DNA of 64,000 nt from Oreocharis arfaki (GCA_013398015.1 VZRR01008215.1:91980-155979); one strand, 5' to 3'. Numbered from the stretch's first letter, positions 46,650 through 61,300 are shown. Notes: generated by a model from the sequence alone, not told the origin. Program-made: numbers and translations.

Positions 46650-49600
46650 CTCAGTATTTAATAAACTCATGATAAAGAACGAGGATATTTACCTGCTTGT
46701 AACCGTGCTGAGGAGGGCAGAAGGGCTCCCTGCACCAGCACACAGACCTAAGCACAACTTAGTCCTTTAAGAGTTTCCCTTGTCCCAAAGAGATTATTTT
46801 CCTCTCCTGGTCTGGTGTGGTTTCCAAGGCCCAGTTTAAACACATACAATGACATAGGATAGATAGCTATTTTCCATACATGGCCTTGTATGGTTGTTCA
46901 GCAGGAAGCATTCATTGCTTTAAGACAGTACTGAGAGGGGTTCTGTTCTGCTCTCCAAAAGACAAGCAGGCAGGATTATCTTGGGTCACATCTTTCTTCT
47001 ATTAGTCAAACGGTGAAACCAGACATTTGAGTTGTTTCAGTCTGTGACCTTACCCTGTGCTTCCTGAGGGATCTCACAGCTTTCAGTTGTCACTAGTTTA
47101 TATGCAGGATTCTTAAGTCCCCCTGGCAATCTGCATTCTTTCTCGAGCTTTTTCCTGGTGTCTTGGGCCCTTGGGAGATCACAGCCTTGGTTTCTGTCTG
47201 CCTGCTTAGGTAGCCACTCTAATAATTCACTGCCTTAGTCTGGATCCCTCTGCTGAACAGGCTTAGAGGTATTCCTGGTCTTCTCTGATGTTCCTTGATG
47301 CTGTTCAACCTATGCAGTGTTCTTTCAACTTGCATCCTTCCTGGATGCCTCCAGAAGCAATGCAGCAGGCTCCAACATTTCCTGACACTGCGGCCCCTTA
47401 TAGCAACCAGCAGCTTACACATTTGTCATTCAGCTCACAATCTGCTTCACTGTTTCTGGCACCTTACGGTTGCTCTCTCATTCCCTAACATGCTACAGCC
47501 TTCTTCAGGCTCAGCAGCTGCTCCAAGAAGGTTCTTAACGATGGGGAGCTTTTTGCTGAAAGTGTTTTCCAGATTCTCCCTTGTGCTCTCTAGCAATGAA
47601 TTTTTTTTTTTTCTATTTAATGATGCGATGTGTTTTTCCTTGGCAGATTTCTAATTGCTTCTTCATTTACCTATATAGGTCCCTGATGTCCAGCATCTTG
47701 TGTTATTCCCCATAAAATATGGACACTTTGTTACTTCAAACATCCTTGTAGCTCTACCCTGCAGTTGTAGCCCTTCTTGATGTGATTGCATTCAGTAACA
47801 TTCTCCCGTGTTAGCTGGCTGCTTTTTGTGTCCCCAGAAATTCTCAACCTTCCCTGGTTTTCCTCGCCATCCTGAGGCTTGCATCTCACACCACTGTGAG
47901 GCCTTCTCAGGCAACTTTGCCATGATGATGTGTTCTCTGGTTTTCTGTATCACCCTGGGATGTTTCTTGACATACTTATCTTATTCAACTTCCCTTATGT
48001 CCCACAGCACTACACAGGGTTTTCCTACATCCTCAGCAACTTTCATGGTACTCTGATGTCCCCTGGCTGTTATCTGGCTCTCTTTGATCTTTCCCAGCTG
48101 AATCGCAGCAGTCTCTTAATATCCCTCTATATATCTTCTATGATCTTCACAGGCACCTCTGGCTTGCTAATGGTTATTTCCACATTCTTTTTAAAGTTTG
48201 ACTCAAAACAGTTTCATTCATCTACGAACGTTTACAATCATGCAGCCAAAAAGGACTTTCTGGTAAAGCAGTGGTTCAAGCATTCATTTTGTTTCTCTGA
48301 CAACATTTTCTTTAAGAAAATACAGAGCTGTCCGCATGAATTTTGGGAACAGGAGATTGTCCCTGCATTTGCAGAAATCTATAGGAGCAGTCTGAGGCTG
48401 TTTTACTAAGTGGCTAAAATAAGGTGAGGTTTATACCATGGTGAGCTTGCCCTGTGTATAAAGACCCTGCAGCGAATGCGACTGGCAGCGCTCTTGAAAA
48501 TTTGATCCATAACTTCCATAAAGAGAAGCAGTGCCTTTGCTTCCCTTTGATAAAATGCATATGGCTGTTCAGTGCAAATTCACCTGGTAATATTAGCGAT
48601 GTACTTGAAATATTTGGGTTCTGTGGGAGATTAAACTGTTGCTATTCTTATATTAGACATCTTTACTCATAATGACTAATAAGAAAATTCTGAGTTGGAT
48701 ATGAGGAAGCAATTTTTACTTGCCTGCTTGCAGGTCCCAAAACCTGCTTGATGTTTGAAGTTTTCAAACAGAAAAAAAGAAACAGATGCTGAAGTTTATG
48801 AAGCTGTAGAATTTGCTTTATTCTTGTATCACCTCTTGAAAATAAACAAGCATGAAATAATACAGGTTACGTTGCTCATTACCTATTTATGTTTCACCAT
48901 CATCAATCATCTGGTGTAATGTAAGCCAACAGCATCCATTCCACATGGATACCATTATAGAGTGAATATTTCTCCTTCATAAAAATTACAGTGCTCAAGT
49001 ATGTTTGTATACTTTCACTCTTTCCTTGTCCCCAGTGCTTTGTTTGCAGCAAGAATCCTAAAATACGTTTGTTCCTGTTGTCTTGTGCAAACATGTGCTG
49101 CACCCAATCCTGGTTCCCACTTACAAAAATGACAGAAAAACCCATGTGATATAAATCATACAGTGGAGCCTTACAGTTTTATTTAGTTCCTTAGTCAACC
49201 ATGCTTTTAGTTATCCCCAGCACTAGATGCCATGTTTAACAGTGCAAGGGCTACATGCTTATGTGCTTACTTTATTTCCTTTACTGCCCAAGTTCTAAAG
49301 CAGTCAACAGCACTTTAAATATGGATTTATGACTGCTCACGTACCCCTGAACTGCAGGGGAGGGAGGATAAAAATGTTACTGAGTACAGAGGGGTCAATT
49401 TCTTTTTGCATGAAAGGGCTGTTTAGCAGAGGGGGAGGAAGGTGAACCTGGTGCCAGCAATTTTTGCACTGGCCAAGTCCTGTCATCAAAACTGCACAGG
49501 GGTTATGCTAACTTAGCTCTGCAGCAGGGCCAAGTTAAGCTTCCAGATGTACACTTCTACAGACGCTTGCTCCTTCCCTTCCCCTCTATTCACTTCTGGG

Positions 49601-49900
49601 ACTAGTGCAGAAACCGTCTCAGCTGGCTGGACATCATCATGTGAAGACTGTGATGGTTGTGACTACTCTAACCTAATTCAGAAAGTGATCCAAGTTCATT
49701 CATATCCTCACTGGGTACAAATGGGGTTTTTTAACGTGAAAGCTGAGCTGCACCTGACAGCTTTTAAAACTTGTAGATTTGGGGGGAAAAGAAAACAAAA
49801 AAAATTGAGTATAGTCTATATTACTTTTACATCAGATAGATGTTTATTGTTTTTCCTTGGTAGGAATTTCCGTGGTGTGAAAGATTTCCCTGTGGGTGCA
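46650..49900. other. Gene-poor stretch
   Basis: No recognisable gene. A plus-strand frame of 159 codons at 47930-48409 and overlapping ones nearby lie in pyrimidine-rich sequence and have no recognisable motif. AT content is high at 48.7-49.0 kb. Confidence 0.6.
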
Positions 49901-49911
49901 GAATGGGCATG

Positions 49912-50000
49912 AAAGGTCCTCTGGAGGTAATTTGGTCCAACCTCCATTCCAAGGGAGGCCAAGTAGATGAGGCTGCTCTCTGATGATCCTTCCCTGAGAG
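49912..50000 (-). mobile_element. Probable short CR1 3' fragment
   Basis: The plus strand CCTCTGGAGGTAATTTGGTC followed by CAACCTCCATTCCAAGG resembles the antisense of a CR1 tail (GAGGTCATCTGGTCCAACCTCC type). The match is short and diverged, and the edges are uncertain. Confidence 0.45.
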
Positions 50001-53000
50001 GTGGCCCATGGTGAAAGTAAAGCCTTCAAGTTTAGATTAGGAAAGCATTTCTTAAGCTTCTTGTGAGCACAGATTGACCTCTCCTGAATCATTTATCTTC
50101 CCAAGATTTTTCTGAGTGCAGCAGTTCTGCCCAGACTAGGGAATAGCTGACTTCTGCTGATAGCAACAGCTCAAATTCCTCCAAGGTGCGGGAGTGAGAA
50201 TTGATCAGAGTTTACTTGTTTGATGTGTGAAGATCCTTTTCTTTGCCCCGGAAGAACTGCACTGCAGCAGGCTGTTACATGAGCTTGCATAAGTACTTGC
50301 AGCCAGTTCTCATGCCCATGTCCTGCAGGAAATGAGCAGTGTCTAATAAGTAGATCAATTACTATTCTGTATCTTGTTTTTCACAACATATCTCTTTTTC
50401 TTTCTGAAATTTGCCTAACTTTATGGTTCATGCTTCTTAGTTAAGAAGGAAAATACTTTTCCTCTCTTACATGCTTTAGACTCCTGGTGATTCTGTATGA
50501 ATCATTTTCTTTGGAAGGGATACCCTGAACTGTCTTTGGCCTAGCACTGGATAAATAGAGAACTGCTGGTTAACAAGCAGATTGAACAGAGGCATGGCAA
50601 AATTAGGTATTCTACTGCTTTTGCCTTGTAATTTGCCTCCTGGTTGATGTAGCAGCATTATCACCAGCAGTACTCGTTCTCTCTTTAGCCTCTGTATTGA
50701 TATTTCTCCCAATAAGTGAGGAATCTATTTCTGTGAGCATCTTGTGACAACTGCCTCAAGTGACATAAGCCACTGAGCAGCTGTTGAACAAATCACGGCT
50801 GGATTCAGAGTAGGGAATTAGAGGGCAAAGTCTCCACATTCGAATAGCATCAACAGATTCATCTGAAGGACCAAGTTTTTGTCCTTCAGCTTGTGCTTGG
50901 TGTGACAACTGCCCTCCTAAAATAGCGTGGAAATGAAAAAGAAAGGAAGCTGTGTCAGTACTTTCAGTGCCGCTGCGGAAGGTGTTGGTTCACCCCTAAT
51001 GCATAATGCACAGCCTCTCCAAAATACACATCCCATCAGTTCCCAGGATCTGCAATGTTATAAAGCAGCTTGGAAAAGAAAAGGAAGAATAGCTTCTCCA
51101 AAGGCAGCTAGAGAGGGAAGTCTGAGAGAGCCCTGGATATAATTACCTGAGCTGGAGTCCGGCCAGGAGAATGCTGAGCTAAGGAACAGTAAAGTCCTGA
51201 CTCTGCACAAGGGATCCAGACAAATTTAAAAGAAACTGCAATAACAGAAGTAGGATTTGAGCATCTGGGAAGACGTTTGAGAGAGTGAATGAATACAAAC
51301 TAAGGCCTCTAGGGAGTCTGATAGGAAACAAAAGGAGCAAAATGAAGAACAGCGTATAATGGTAATATATGTGGCACTGACTGTCTTACACTCAGGGCTA
51401 CCTGATAAAACTGTTTCTTCTGTATGATCTAAGACATCTTACTTCTCTGAGTTCATTTACCTCTCTACACAAGCCAGACTACATGAACATGGATGGAAAT
51501 GAGACACTGTTGTGTTCTTAAATAGTGATGAATAAGAACTGAGTCAGACCCGACAAATATGTTAATTTTTTAACCAAGCACCAGGTTAATTAGCCACCAT
51601 TAACAGAAAGTTTGTGCAGGAAGAAGGATTTCTCTCTGTTGGGCTGCTCCACAGCTAAGGAGACCTGGTCTCAGCCCAGAAGAATTTTACCTTTAATCCC
51701 CAGTTTCTTAAAGGGTGGTTATTCTAACAGTTGGCCACTCTTTCTTGACAGGACTGGTATCATACAAACATTTCAATTTTCCTTCACTTTTTCCTCTTTT
51801 ACAAATTTTCCTCTTCTACAAAGTCTTCACAGCTCCAGAATCAGCAAACCAATATACCTGACAGAAGGATGGTAAGGGTTAGCTATTAACTACCTTTCAT
51901 TTTAAGATCCTATTCTTGGGGTGATTGTTTTTGTATTTATTGGGAGCTCAAAGCATGCTCAGGCAGCTACCATTGCTCAGACCATGCCCAAAGCTTTTTG
52001 GTCCTTCCAAACTGTTCTCATTCAGGCACTCTAAATGGTTTATAAGGTTTGTTAAAGAGAGATGGTTTGAAAAGGAATGCAAATGCAGAACTGGAGAGCT
52101 GATGGATGTGAGCAGGCAAGGTGGTCCAGGAGGCAATGGTAAAAAAAGGAAAAAGAATAAAAATAAAAAAGGAAGGGCTGGAGGGAAAGTGGAACATGAG
52201 GAAATCCAAGTGGGGTAGTGTCTGGAATCTGAAACTATGCATTTTTCCCACTGGCAGGTTTTTTCTTAATTTCCCGAAGCTGTTCCTTTTTTCACATTTC
52301 TTTTCCCCCCCGGCTCATTTGTTTTATGCCAAGAGGCTTATTTGTTTTTCCTGGCTTATTTGCAGTGCATCTGGATTTAGGCACCCTGATAAATCAGTTC
52401 CTCTGAAGACTGTGATCTAAAAATGGACGTTGAGTTGGATTTTGAGCTAATTTAAACTGATATACATCTGATGAAGTGACGTTTAGCCACGTAAAATTCC
52501 ACTGCTTGAGCAAATGCATAAACAATGAACATTATTCTCCTTTAGTGTGTCAGAAAAAGATACTGTCTGCTCCTTCCAAAAAGATTATTTTAAATTTGAG
52601 ACACATACCTATAAACGTCTGTATTTTGCAGTTTTGAAAATCTAAGCATGGAAATGTATTATGTTAAGACATTCCACATGCTTCAAGAGATTGTCTTCTA
52701 CCAAGCACATTATTTTTGGGGAGTGCTAGACCTTCCATTAGTTTTATCTGCCTGAATGTATTGGCTTAATTGTGTGTTTTATTTGCTCTATAATATCATG
52801 TGTGCTTACTGTGCTTTAACAGACAAACATAAACTGGGGTCAGAGTGCAAGCTCAGACAATAGTCTGCAATTCTCAACACCCTGCAGGATTTGGGATTTC
52901 ATTAGTAATTTTTGGGTTTATTTTATTATTAAACACAGAATGAGAGCACCATGGAACTGATTCATCTTAGTCACTGTACTTATATGACCGGCTTGGAACT

Positions 53001-55100
53001 GAAAAAATACATTTTAGTGACAGCTTTGCTTCTGATCTTAGGGAAAGGACTGATGGGAATTAGTTAGCTGCTGTGACTTAAAAAAAAAAAAGCAGATAAT
53101 TAGAATTCAAATTTTAATCCTGCTGCCTTTGAAAATGAAACAAAATCAGTAACAATCTAAAATCATGTCCCTTGCTGCTTTTCACTTTATCCAGAGGAAG
53201 CCTGATTCCCACTAATGCCAAGAACATTACTCCATGTTGAGAGATGAGCTCTGGTGAATTTTGCTGCAGCAGCTACAGGAGTGGCTGCCTTGGCTTCCCA
53301 CCTGCTGCTTTGCTGGAGGTTGTTGCCACTTGGGCAACCTTGGGTGTAATGGGTGTGTCACACCTCAGTTTCCTCATGGAAAGCCTGGTCCTCTGCTTAC
53401 ATTCACCTCAGCTGGATTTTTGACTGGATTTTTGACGGGGTTTGCACTGATTTCTCTGCAGGGGTGGAAGCAAAGGCTTCCTGCTGCATCAGGTGGAAAC
53501 CTCCTTCAGGAGGACAGGTTAGCTGAGGGTGGCAGCTCTTGATTCTACCACAGCGATGATCATATGGCAGAGTCAGCTCTTGGTGTACGACAATTGCTGT
53601 ATGTCAACAGCAATTAGACAAAAAAAAATTAGGGTCTTCAATGGCAAAGTAAACAAAAATACACATGTATGGAAATAAGAGAAAGGCAAAATGCTTTAAG
53701 GTCCAAACAAGAATACACAAGGTGAGTAAAATGCCATCTTCCTTTTCTAGCAGATATTTTTGTTGACATACCTATGGGGGACAAGTGACACCACACCAGT
53801 GGTGCTGAGGCCTTTGGTTATCTTTGAAGATATGAAAATTACACTTGGAATGAAAGTGCAAGAACACTGTGGCCTGCACTGGATCTACCACCTGCCATTA
53901 GAGAAAAGAGCTACCACCAACTTTAAACATTTAGAGTGGCATACAGGCATGCCAGCCCTAACTAACTGTTCTTGTTCTGTAGACCAACTGGAGACATGTT
54001 TGGACACCTAATTTCTTAATTAATTATTCACCTAAGTCCTGAACAGAAGCAAAACACATTTGTCCAGCCAATTGTGCAGTTGCTCCGGGAACTGCTGAGC
54101 TCCAGCCTTTTTGGTGTGCTGTTGAAAATCAAATTATATAGCTTTAGCAACAGAACTGTAATTAGGGTCAGTGGAAAACTGTGGGTAGGATAATATTGTG
54201 GATTCTGCAATTTTTTGTCATTTTGCTCCGTAATATGCCAGAAACCAGTAGTTTTATTGCTCCACAGTGCATTAACACTGTCAGTGAAACATCCCCTGCT
54301 TCCTGATGTGGAACTGGCCCTTCTGTGAGCCTGTTGCCAAGGCTGGCCTCAATTTATGATAATTCACAACTGTGCTTCTCCTGGAGTTGATGGCAAAGCT
54401 CCTGTTAACTCCTGTAGGAGCTGGACAGGTCTAGGCAGGGAAAATTGGGATGGATAAGGAAGTTCATAGAGGAGAGCTGAGGAGAAAAGAAAGCAGGCTC
54501 TGGTGTTTCATTATAATCTCCCCATTTATCACTGGCTCTCATACTGATACCACCAGGAGGCTTTTTCATAGATTAAAATTACGTTATAACTAGAAGTTAA
54601 TCAGTTCTTATTTTCCTGTTCTCCATCACACTAAGAAAATCTCTGCTCTAGGCTACTGCTGCTTCTGCCTCTGGGCTCTTAGCTCCTCCTTTTTCTCCTT
54701 GGATTTTCTTTTCCTTACCCCTCATCCTTCCTGCACATCTTTATTCCAGCTGTTTCCGGATCTTGCCTCTTGGGGGGCTCCATTCTCTCCACGTGCACCC
54801 TTCCAACCCCCGAAATAATCAGCTGTGGGCAGGCTGACGACTGACTGTGATGTGTCATTGCTGGCCCTTTCAGCCAGGAGAATACACCTCTTGAGATCAT
54901 TCTTTCAGGATGTCAGCAAATTCAGGCAAACGTTACAAGACTGATATCATAATTGGAAGGCTGCCTAGGATCGGTTTTTATTGAAAAAAAAATTTTAAAA
55001 AAAATGTTTTAACTCTTGTGACTATAGCAGTGGTCTGAAGATGTAATACGGGTTTAAATAGTTATTAAGATAATGCAAGATCCAGGCTCAAGCTCCATTC
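50001..55100. other. Gene-poor stretch
   Basis: No recognisable gene or named repeat. A lysine-rich plus-strand frame near 51925-52218 comes from an A-rich tract at 52141-52172. Poly-A tracts occur at 53080-53091 and 53620-53629. Confidence 0.6.
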
Positions 55101-55109
55101 CTTATGACA

Positions 55110-55320
55110 GGAGAGGGAAATAAAAATGAAGAAGGAAAAAAAAAAAGAGCTAATTGTGGAAAAGAAGCACAGAAACAGAAGAGGTGGAAAGGAAAAGAGC
55201 GATGAAGAAATATAGAATGCTTTCATTTTTTGTTGAAAAAGTGTGAAAAAAAAAAAAAAGAAGAAATAAAAGCCTAAGAAGCAAAGAAAAAATAAAAGGA
55301 GGAAGAGTAGGAAGAGCATC
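55110..55320 (+). repeat. Purine-rich low-complexity tract
   Basis: About 200 bases are dominated by A and G, with several A runs (for example 55136-55146 and 55247-55259). The minus-strand frames here, with long Phe runs, are artefacts of it. Confidence 0.85.
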
Positions 55321-55666
55321 GAGATAAGCTGGGGGTTGGTTGAATTCTATTTGAGCACTGCAGTGAAAAGTTCCAGCTATGGAATTAGAGTCCAGATTCT
55401 TTAGATTGTGAAGTTGTCCGTGGAGAGACTGGACGTCCGACTTAGGGACTGCCACTACCCAAACACTTCCTAAGAACAGAGGGCTGAAGTAACCGTGGCA
55501 CACCAGATGACTTGGAGGAACCTCTGCACGGGGTGTAAGAAATAGACTGGATAAAAATGGAAGTGCTCAGAGCAGATGAGCAATGGTTGAGCTCCAATTG
55601 TTGTATTCTTGTGCTTCCTGCTTTCTGAACACAGTGAGATTACAAGTTGCCTTCACACTAGTTTAT

Positions 55667-55692
55667 GTGCGTGTATATATACACACGCACAC
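55667..55692. repeat. Near-palindromic GTGCGTGT-ATATAT-ACACACGCAC repeat
   Basis: An alternating purine-pyrimidine run whose halves are reverse complements except for a two-base offset. It could form a hairpin or Z-DNA. It is followed by a short CA-rich tail. Confidence 0.8.
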
Positions 55693-55699
55693 ACATATC

Positions 55700-58290
55700 A
55701 AAGAATTTCTTAGCTCTTTACGGAAAGAAAGTTGATTTCCTTTCACATGTTACTACATTCAGTTCCCTTTGTTTCATTGGAAGGAATTCCAGATCCACAG
55801 ATTGAAGCAGAGGTTCACGGTCAGCTCTCACCGTGCAGAAGTGTGTCATTCCTGTGCAGGCTGCAAGGAGAAAAGGCATCCATTTTTTCAGTAGATCTCA
55901 GGAGGAAAAATAGAAAAATACTGCAAGTCAGAAATTTTGGGTTCTATTCCAGATTCTGGGAGGAACCCATCTAGACACCTAGTCAGCTCTTAACACAACT
56001 CTGAAGTGTTCAACTCCTAGTTACTCTAGCTTTTCCTTCTTACCCTCCCAATTGCTCCTTCTTTTAGCCTTACATCTCCTTGTCTCCATCCCTGTTTCTC
56101 AGTCTCCTTTCAGCTTCAGGTCTTATCCTCACCATTGCCATATTCCAGCTGCCTGGAGCTCCTTCTTCTAGTCCTCATCCTAGGCTCCCTTGCTTCCATG
56201 CTGCATGGTACTCCAGGTACCCCCAATATCTTGTCACAGGGCTGCTCCCGCTGTGTTCCCACCCAGATCTCTGTCACATCACTCAAGTTTAATCCAAGCC
56301 TGCACATTCTTGACTGAATGACTGAAAAGCAATTGTCAGAGGTTTGCCAAACTGAGAGGCTTGTGAAGGGAGCAGCCAAAGGTGCCTCTTTCATATCAGT
56401 GTTCATGATTCCTCCCTCTTTCAGAGTAAGGATGGGCTAGGATTACTGCAGGGAAGGATGTGACTCTTTTAATCCAACATGATATCCATTTTTCTTACCT
56501 GGGTTACTTGGGCTAGAATTATCCCGAAGTATTGAGATGAAGTGGGTGCCCAACAGCGTCACTTTCAGCTGTCATTGCTAGTACTTGCTAATGTTGGGAT
56601 ACTGTAATTCAGCAAAAAAACAGTGAATTAAATTAAGAGTGTAAAGACTTCAGCTCCAGGAAGCCTTATCTTTATTCTCCATAATGTCACAACCTTCTTT
56701 ACAAAATAGCTACATCTGCTTTGAAAATTGCAGCCAAAGACCTCAGTTCACATTAAACACATTTACAGGCTCTCAGACTTCCTAGGATTGGGAAATTATC
56801 GCCGTGAAGGCAGGAATGGAGACACAGAGGCATCGCAGGGTGGTTTCAGAGTGCCACAGGAGACGGGAAGGAGAAGCAGATCTCACATTACCTTCAATTC
56901 CTGTTGTATCCTAAATACCATCGTTCTCTCCCCGTGGTGTCAATGGATTCAAGGAATTCACAGTGACTGAGGCCTAGTGAGTGCACTCCAGGTATGCCAG
57001 GAAAGGCAGGCATCAGCGAGGTGGTCTTGTGCTGTATGCCAGAGAGACACAAGCAGTTCTTTTCCCAAAGAAGTTCATTATCTAGGGAGCTGTTTGCTGT
57101 TGTATCAGTTATGCCAACAGTTAATTCATGACAGGGCCCAACCTACTCAAGAATCCTTACGACTTGCAGGATCACGGCTTGAGAAGCGATGTTAAAAATT
57201 AAAGCATGGACATTTTTTGCTGACTCCACCTCGCCACCTTATCTGTCATTTAGCACATGACCACAGCTGTCACTGATTTACACATGAAACATGAGAGGGT
57301 TTTTTCCTCAGAGCCTGATGTCCCAAGGCTATGCATGTGTGCACAAACCATATGTAAAAGAGAGGAGCACTGTTTTCCACGTGTGAAAAGGAAATTGTTC
57401 TACTGCGAGACATACGTCATTGGCATCCCTTTCCCTTTGTTCCCAAACATGGTAAAGAGCAATAAAGCTGTTTGTGGACTATAATGTGACGTCAAGTAAG
57501 AATGCAGAGTTCCCATTTTTTTATGGCTATATGTATATAACAATGTCAGTGTGGGCATCCAAAGAATGAATGGTTATGAAATACTGAGCAGCAGCAATGT
57601 ATAAAAGGTAAATGACACACAGCAAAGGAATCTCCCTTCAAATCGCATAGCACATGAAACCATTTTGGTCTGTGACAACTACACCACTAGATTTTTTCCA
57701 TGTTTATCCAAAGTAGCTTAGTAAGCATAACATGCATGCCATTCACTAAGTCTGTGCACCGAAATACAGAGTATGATGACCCTAAGCAATGTCTCCAGTG
57801 CTTCTAAGCTTGTCAGAAAGGGGGGACTGGCTGCTGCTACCTCTCTGAAGTATCTATTTCAATTAATTTTTGTGAGAGAAGTGACAAAAATAGCTCTCAT
57901 TCTACTACAGCTATTCAACTGTTATTTCGATGGAATTACACCTGTGTAAATTTCATAGAGGTAGGAGTTGTGCACATGTTCTGGAAGCTAATGAGACTTC
58001 AGAAAAGGTTGTCAAGGATGGCACAAGACATATCTATTATTTTGGACTCAGAACGAACCCATTTATCTTTTCTCTTTGCTAAAAAGGGCAATTTCAGGGT
58101 TTTTCTGGTGACTGAAAGAAAAGAGTAATGCTAGATGCAGGCTTCCTTCTGTCCCATATGTCTTAAGTGTACAAAGCTTTTTTTAGAGAATAGCTTTCTT
58201 TCAGGGCAAACCAGTTCTTACTAAAAATAATTCTTATGAGATCAGATAAAATGAGAGGAATGTTGTTGGCAGATCCTGTTGCCTTATTTA
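55700..58290. other. Gene-poor stretch
   Basis: No recognisable exon, repeat family or RNA gene. Short frames occur on both strands without support. Confidence 0.6.
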
Positions 58291-58309
58291 CAAAAAAAAA
58301 AAAAAAAAN
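58291..58309 (+). repeat. Poly-A tract ending in an ambiguous base
   Basis: An A run is followed by N at 58309. As at the poly-C run near 37.36 kb, this marks an unresolved homopolymer. It could also be the A-rich tail of an inserted copy, but no element is recognisable beside it. Confidence 0.85.
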
Positions 58310-61300
58310 CAGCCTAATCCAGGCCTGTAATACAAGGAGAGAGCTGAAGAACCTTCCCTGCTCCCCAGGGCTGTGGTTGACAGCTCGAGAGCTATTTTGG
58401 TGGCTGTGGTCAGAGGATGCAAAGCGCCCGAACAGTCGCCTCCACCAGTCTGCCTTAACCCCTGGGAATGCCCCACGGAGCCACACACAGCCCCGTGCTG
58501 GGGCTTTTGGAAAGGCACAGGGACAAACTCCATGCCCAGCTGGGGGCCTGCGAACAGGAAGCACAACAGCACCTCTTAGATTGGTCACACCTTCCCAGAT
58601 ATGCATCTGTTTAATGATAAACATTCAGGTCTAGCTATGACAGAGCTCAAAATACAGCAAGGGCTGGCTAGCTGGTGATTCTCCCTCCAGTAGGTCTTGA
58701 GATCACACCCAGTATGAAAGTAGAACTTAGATGGCTTTTTTAGTGTTAATGTGCTCTTGGCTTTGAACTTCTCAGTTCTGTCTCCTCTTCCTTCATACCA
58801 ACGTCTCCTCTCAAGCCTTCAGTACTGAAGTGCCAGACCCCTGCTAATTTCTGGTGTTGTGTATAATTTTCCATCTTTTTAGCCCATTTTTGAGGTAGAC
58901 AGCAAGCCCCTGAGGCAGGGACTTGCGTCATCTATTAAAAAAAAAAAAAAAGCTTAGTAATTATTTATGATTCGTTTGTTGCAGCATTTGTGTACATTAT
59001 TTAATAACAGATATGGACCACAAGTGTTGAGCAGATAGAAAGATCCACGTTGTCAGGCAGACTGAAAGTGATTTTGCAGACTTCATGTGTTGTCAAATAC
59101 CTGCATCAGTAGACAAATTTACTGCACACCTAAATTCAAATCAAGCCAAAGCAAACCGGTTGCCTTTTCATTGTGTAAATATTTGTTCACACAAAGCATT
59201 GTGAATTGGTTATCCACAGTTGCTTGAACTGCATCAAACAAGCTGACATGGAATTGTTTGGCCTGGTTTTACATCTAGCTATCTTTACTCTTCCTTTAAG
59301 AGCAAAACTGAAAGGTTTGACATGGGTTGGGGACTTTTTTTCTTCAAATAAAGCATTTCCTTGTAAAGAATTCATTGACCGAATGTGTTTAAAAAGTGTC
59401 CCTCAAACAGGTTAATTTTTTTTTTGAACTAGAAGAAGAATGCAAGGATCCAGTTGTTCATTTATAATTCAGCACTTAGCTAAAGAAACAAGGGCAGAAA
59501 ATGCAGAGTTGTAAATCATGCTTGCAGCCACAGAACAATATAATGCCGAGCAGCCATTTTAGGGGTTTTTTTGTTGCTTTATACCCTTTCAACATAATGA
59601 AGCCTGTTAAATGAATCCTTGTGGGAATTGTTCCTGAGGTTTGTGTTTTGTACATGAAATTCCAAGTACAAGAGTTTAATTTTGTGAAGTAAATGGTCTG
59701 TATTCTGTAAAAATTAGTTCAAGGTACTTTTTTTTTTTTTTTTTTTTGGAAAGGCCTCTTGCTTTCTAGGTATAACAACAGTTTTATCCTTTTAATAAAA
59801 TGTAAATCCACTGTCTCTGGAAAAAAATATTTCAGTGGAATTATTTCTGTCGGAGGGCATAAAGGTGGCAATTGCAAATCCTGGTGCATTTTACTCAGAA
59901 GAATTCCTAGATAGTCTATAGCTAAATACATGGACCAGATCCTCCCCTCTCCTCTATTATGGAAATCTCAGAAAGAAATAAACTGTTGCTGTTTCACTTC
60001 AGTCTTCAAAGTGAAGCCCTAACAGTGGATGTAGTAGAGGCTCTACTCAGTAAATGTGTGTAATTCTAGCCCACTTTTTCTCCTAATGCTTTTTTGATGA
60101 AATTACCACACTCTCTCTTCTCAAAATTTGCTTGTGGATAGATGTATTATTTTTCTCAGTGAGAAATAATCCAGGTGTCCAATCAACCCAAAGGTTGTAC
60201 ATTCATTATTTCTATTTCAGTCAATTAGAACAGTGCAGATGTCTCTTCTATTTGATGATTTGCTTCCAGAGAAAGACTAGAGAATTAATTAAAATACACA
60301 ATCTAATTGAACGGAAAATCGTAAGATTTTGTTTCCAGGAAACAACTTGTGAGTACAGGGGATCTAAAGTTGTGCATTTATGTCTAAGTAGAGAACATAT
60401 CATCTCAAGCCACTCTACCAAAGTTTGAGCCTGAGGTCAGTTTTCAGACTGTGAGTCTAATTTAGTTTCAGAATAGAGCTTAAGGTTCCCAACATCCAGA
60501 GACCTGGGTGGGGGCATAGGGGGGGAAACATGTGATTTTGGTTTCAGTTCATTTTAGATTTATTTCTGTTTGTGAGATCAGTTGTCTCTTTCTAAAAGTG
60601 TTTTCGTTTTGGCAGACTCCTCAAATGGAAGGCTTATTTCGAGACGTTTCCTGGTGAGTAACTGGTGCTGCTGAGAGGTAAAGGGAGACATGCACAATGC
60701 TGAAGGGAACGTATGGTAGTGTCATGGCAATGACAGGCATGAAGCCAAAGACTGCCATTATCTTTCCTTCCATCCCAGTGGAGCTAAAGAGGCAGTGCAG
60801 AGGGAGAACATGATAAGTGGCATTAGCAGATATATCCCTCCAGCCTTCTGGGTGCTGCTGGCCAGGTATTCTGAACATGGACTGCGATTTGTGTTTCACG
60901 TGGTCGTAGCTTCCAACCCTTCCCTTTCCGTGCATGAAGATTCCCAGTAAGCTTTGCACATGGTCTGTTTGTGGTGAGCACGGGGATTCTTCATCACTTA
61001 TTTCCACCGTGCTAAAGGCACCAGAAACCAGCAAAACAGAGTTCTGCCTGATACTCCCATTTGGACAAAGCCATTGTAAAATGAAATAGTAGCAAAGAAT
61101 CTGACTTTTGAGATGAATATTCAGCAATCTTGGCATTTTGAGGAATTATGGAAGGTCACTGTTCCCAACTAAGCATTCCTTTCTGTCTTCCCCTATTAAT
61201 GACCACTCCTGTGCAATTGCTCCATAATTTCCATACTCATCTAAAACTCTTATCCAGTTTCACAGCCATAATAATAAATTTAACATTAAAAAAAAATTTT

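Noticed and set aside
47930..48409. 159-codon plus-strand frame
   Set aside because: It is Phe/Ser/Leu-rich from pyrimidine-rich sequence, with no motif, no partner exons and overlapping frames of similar length.
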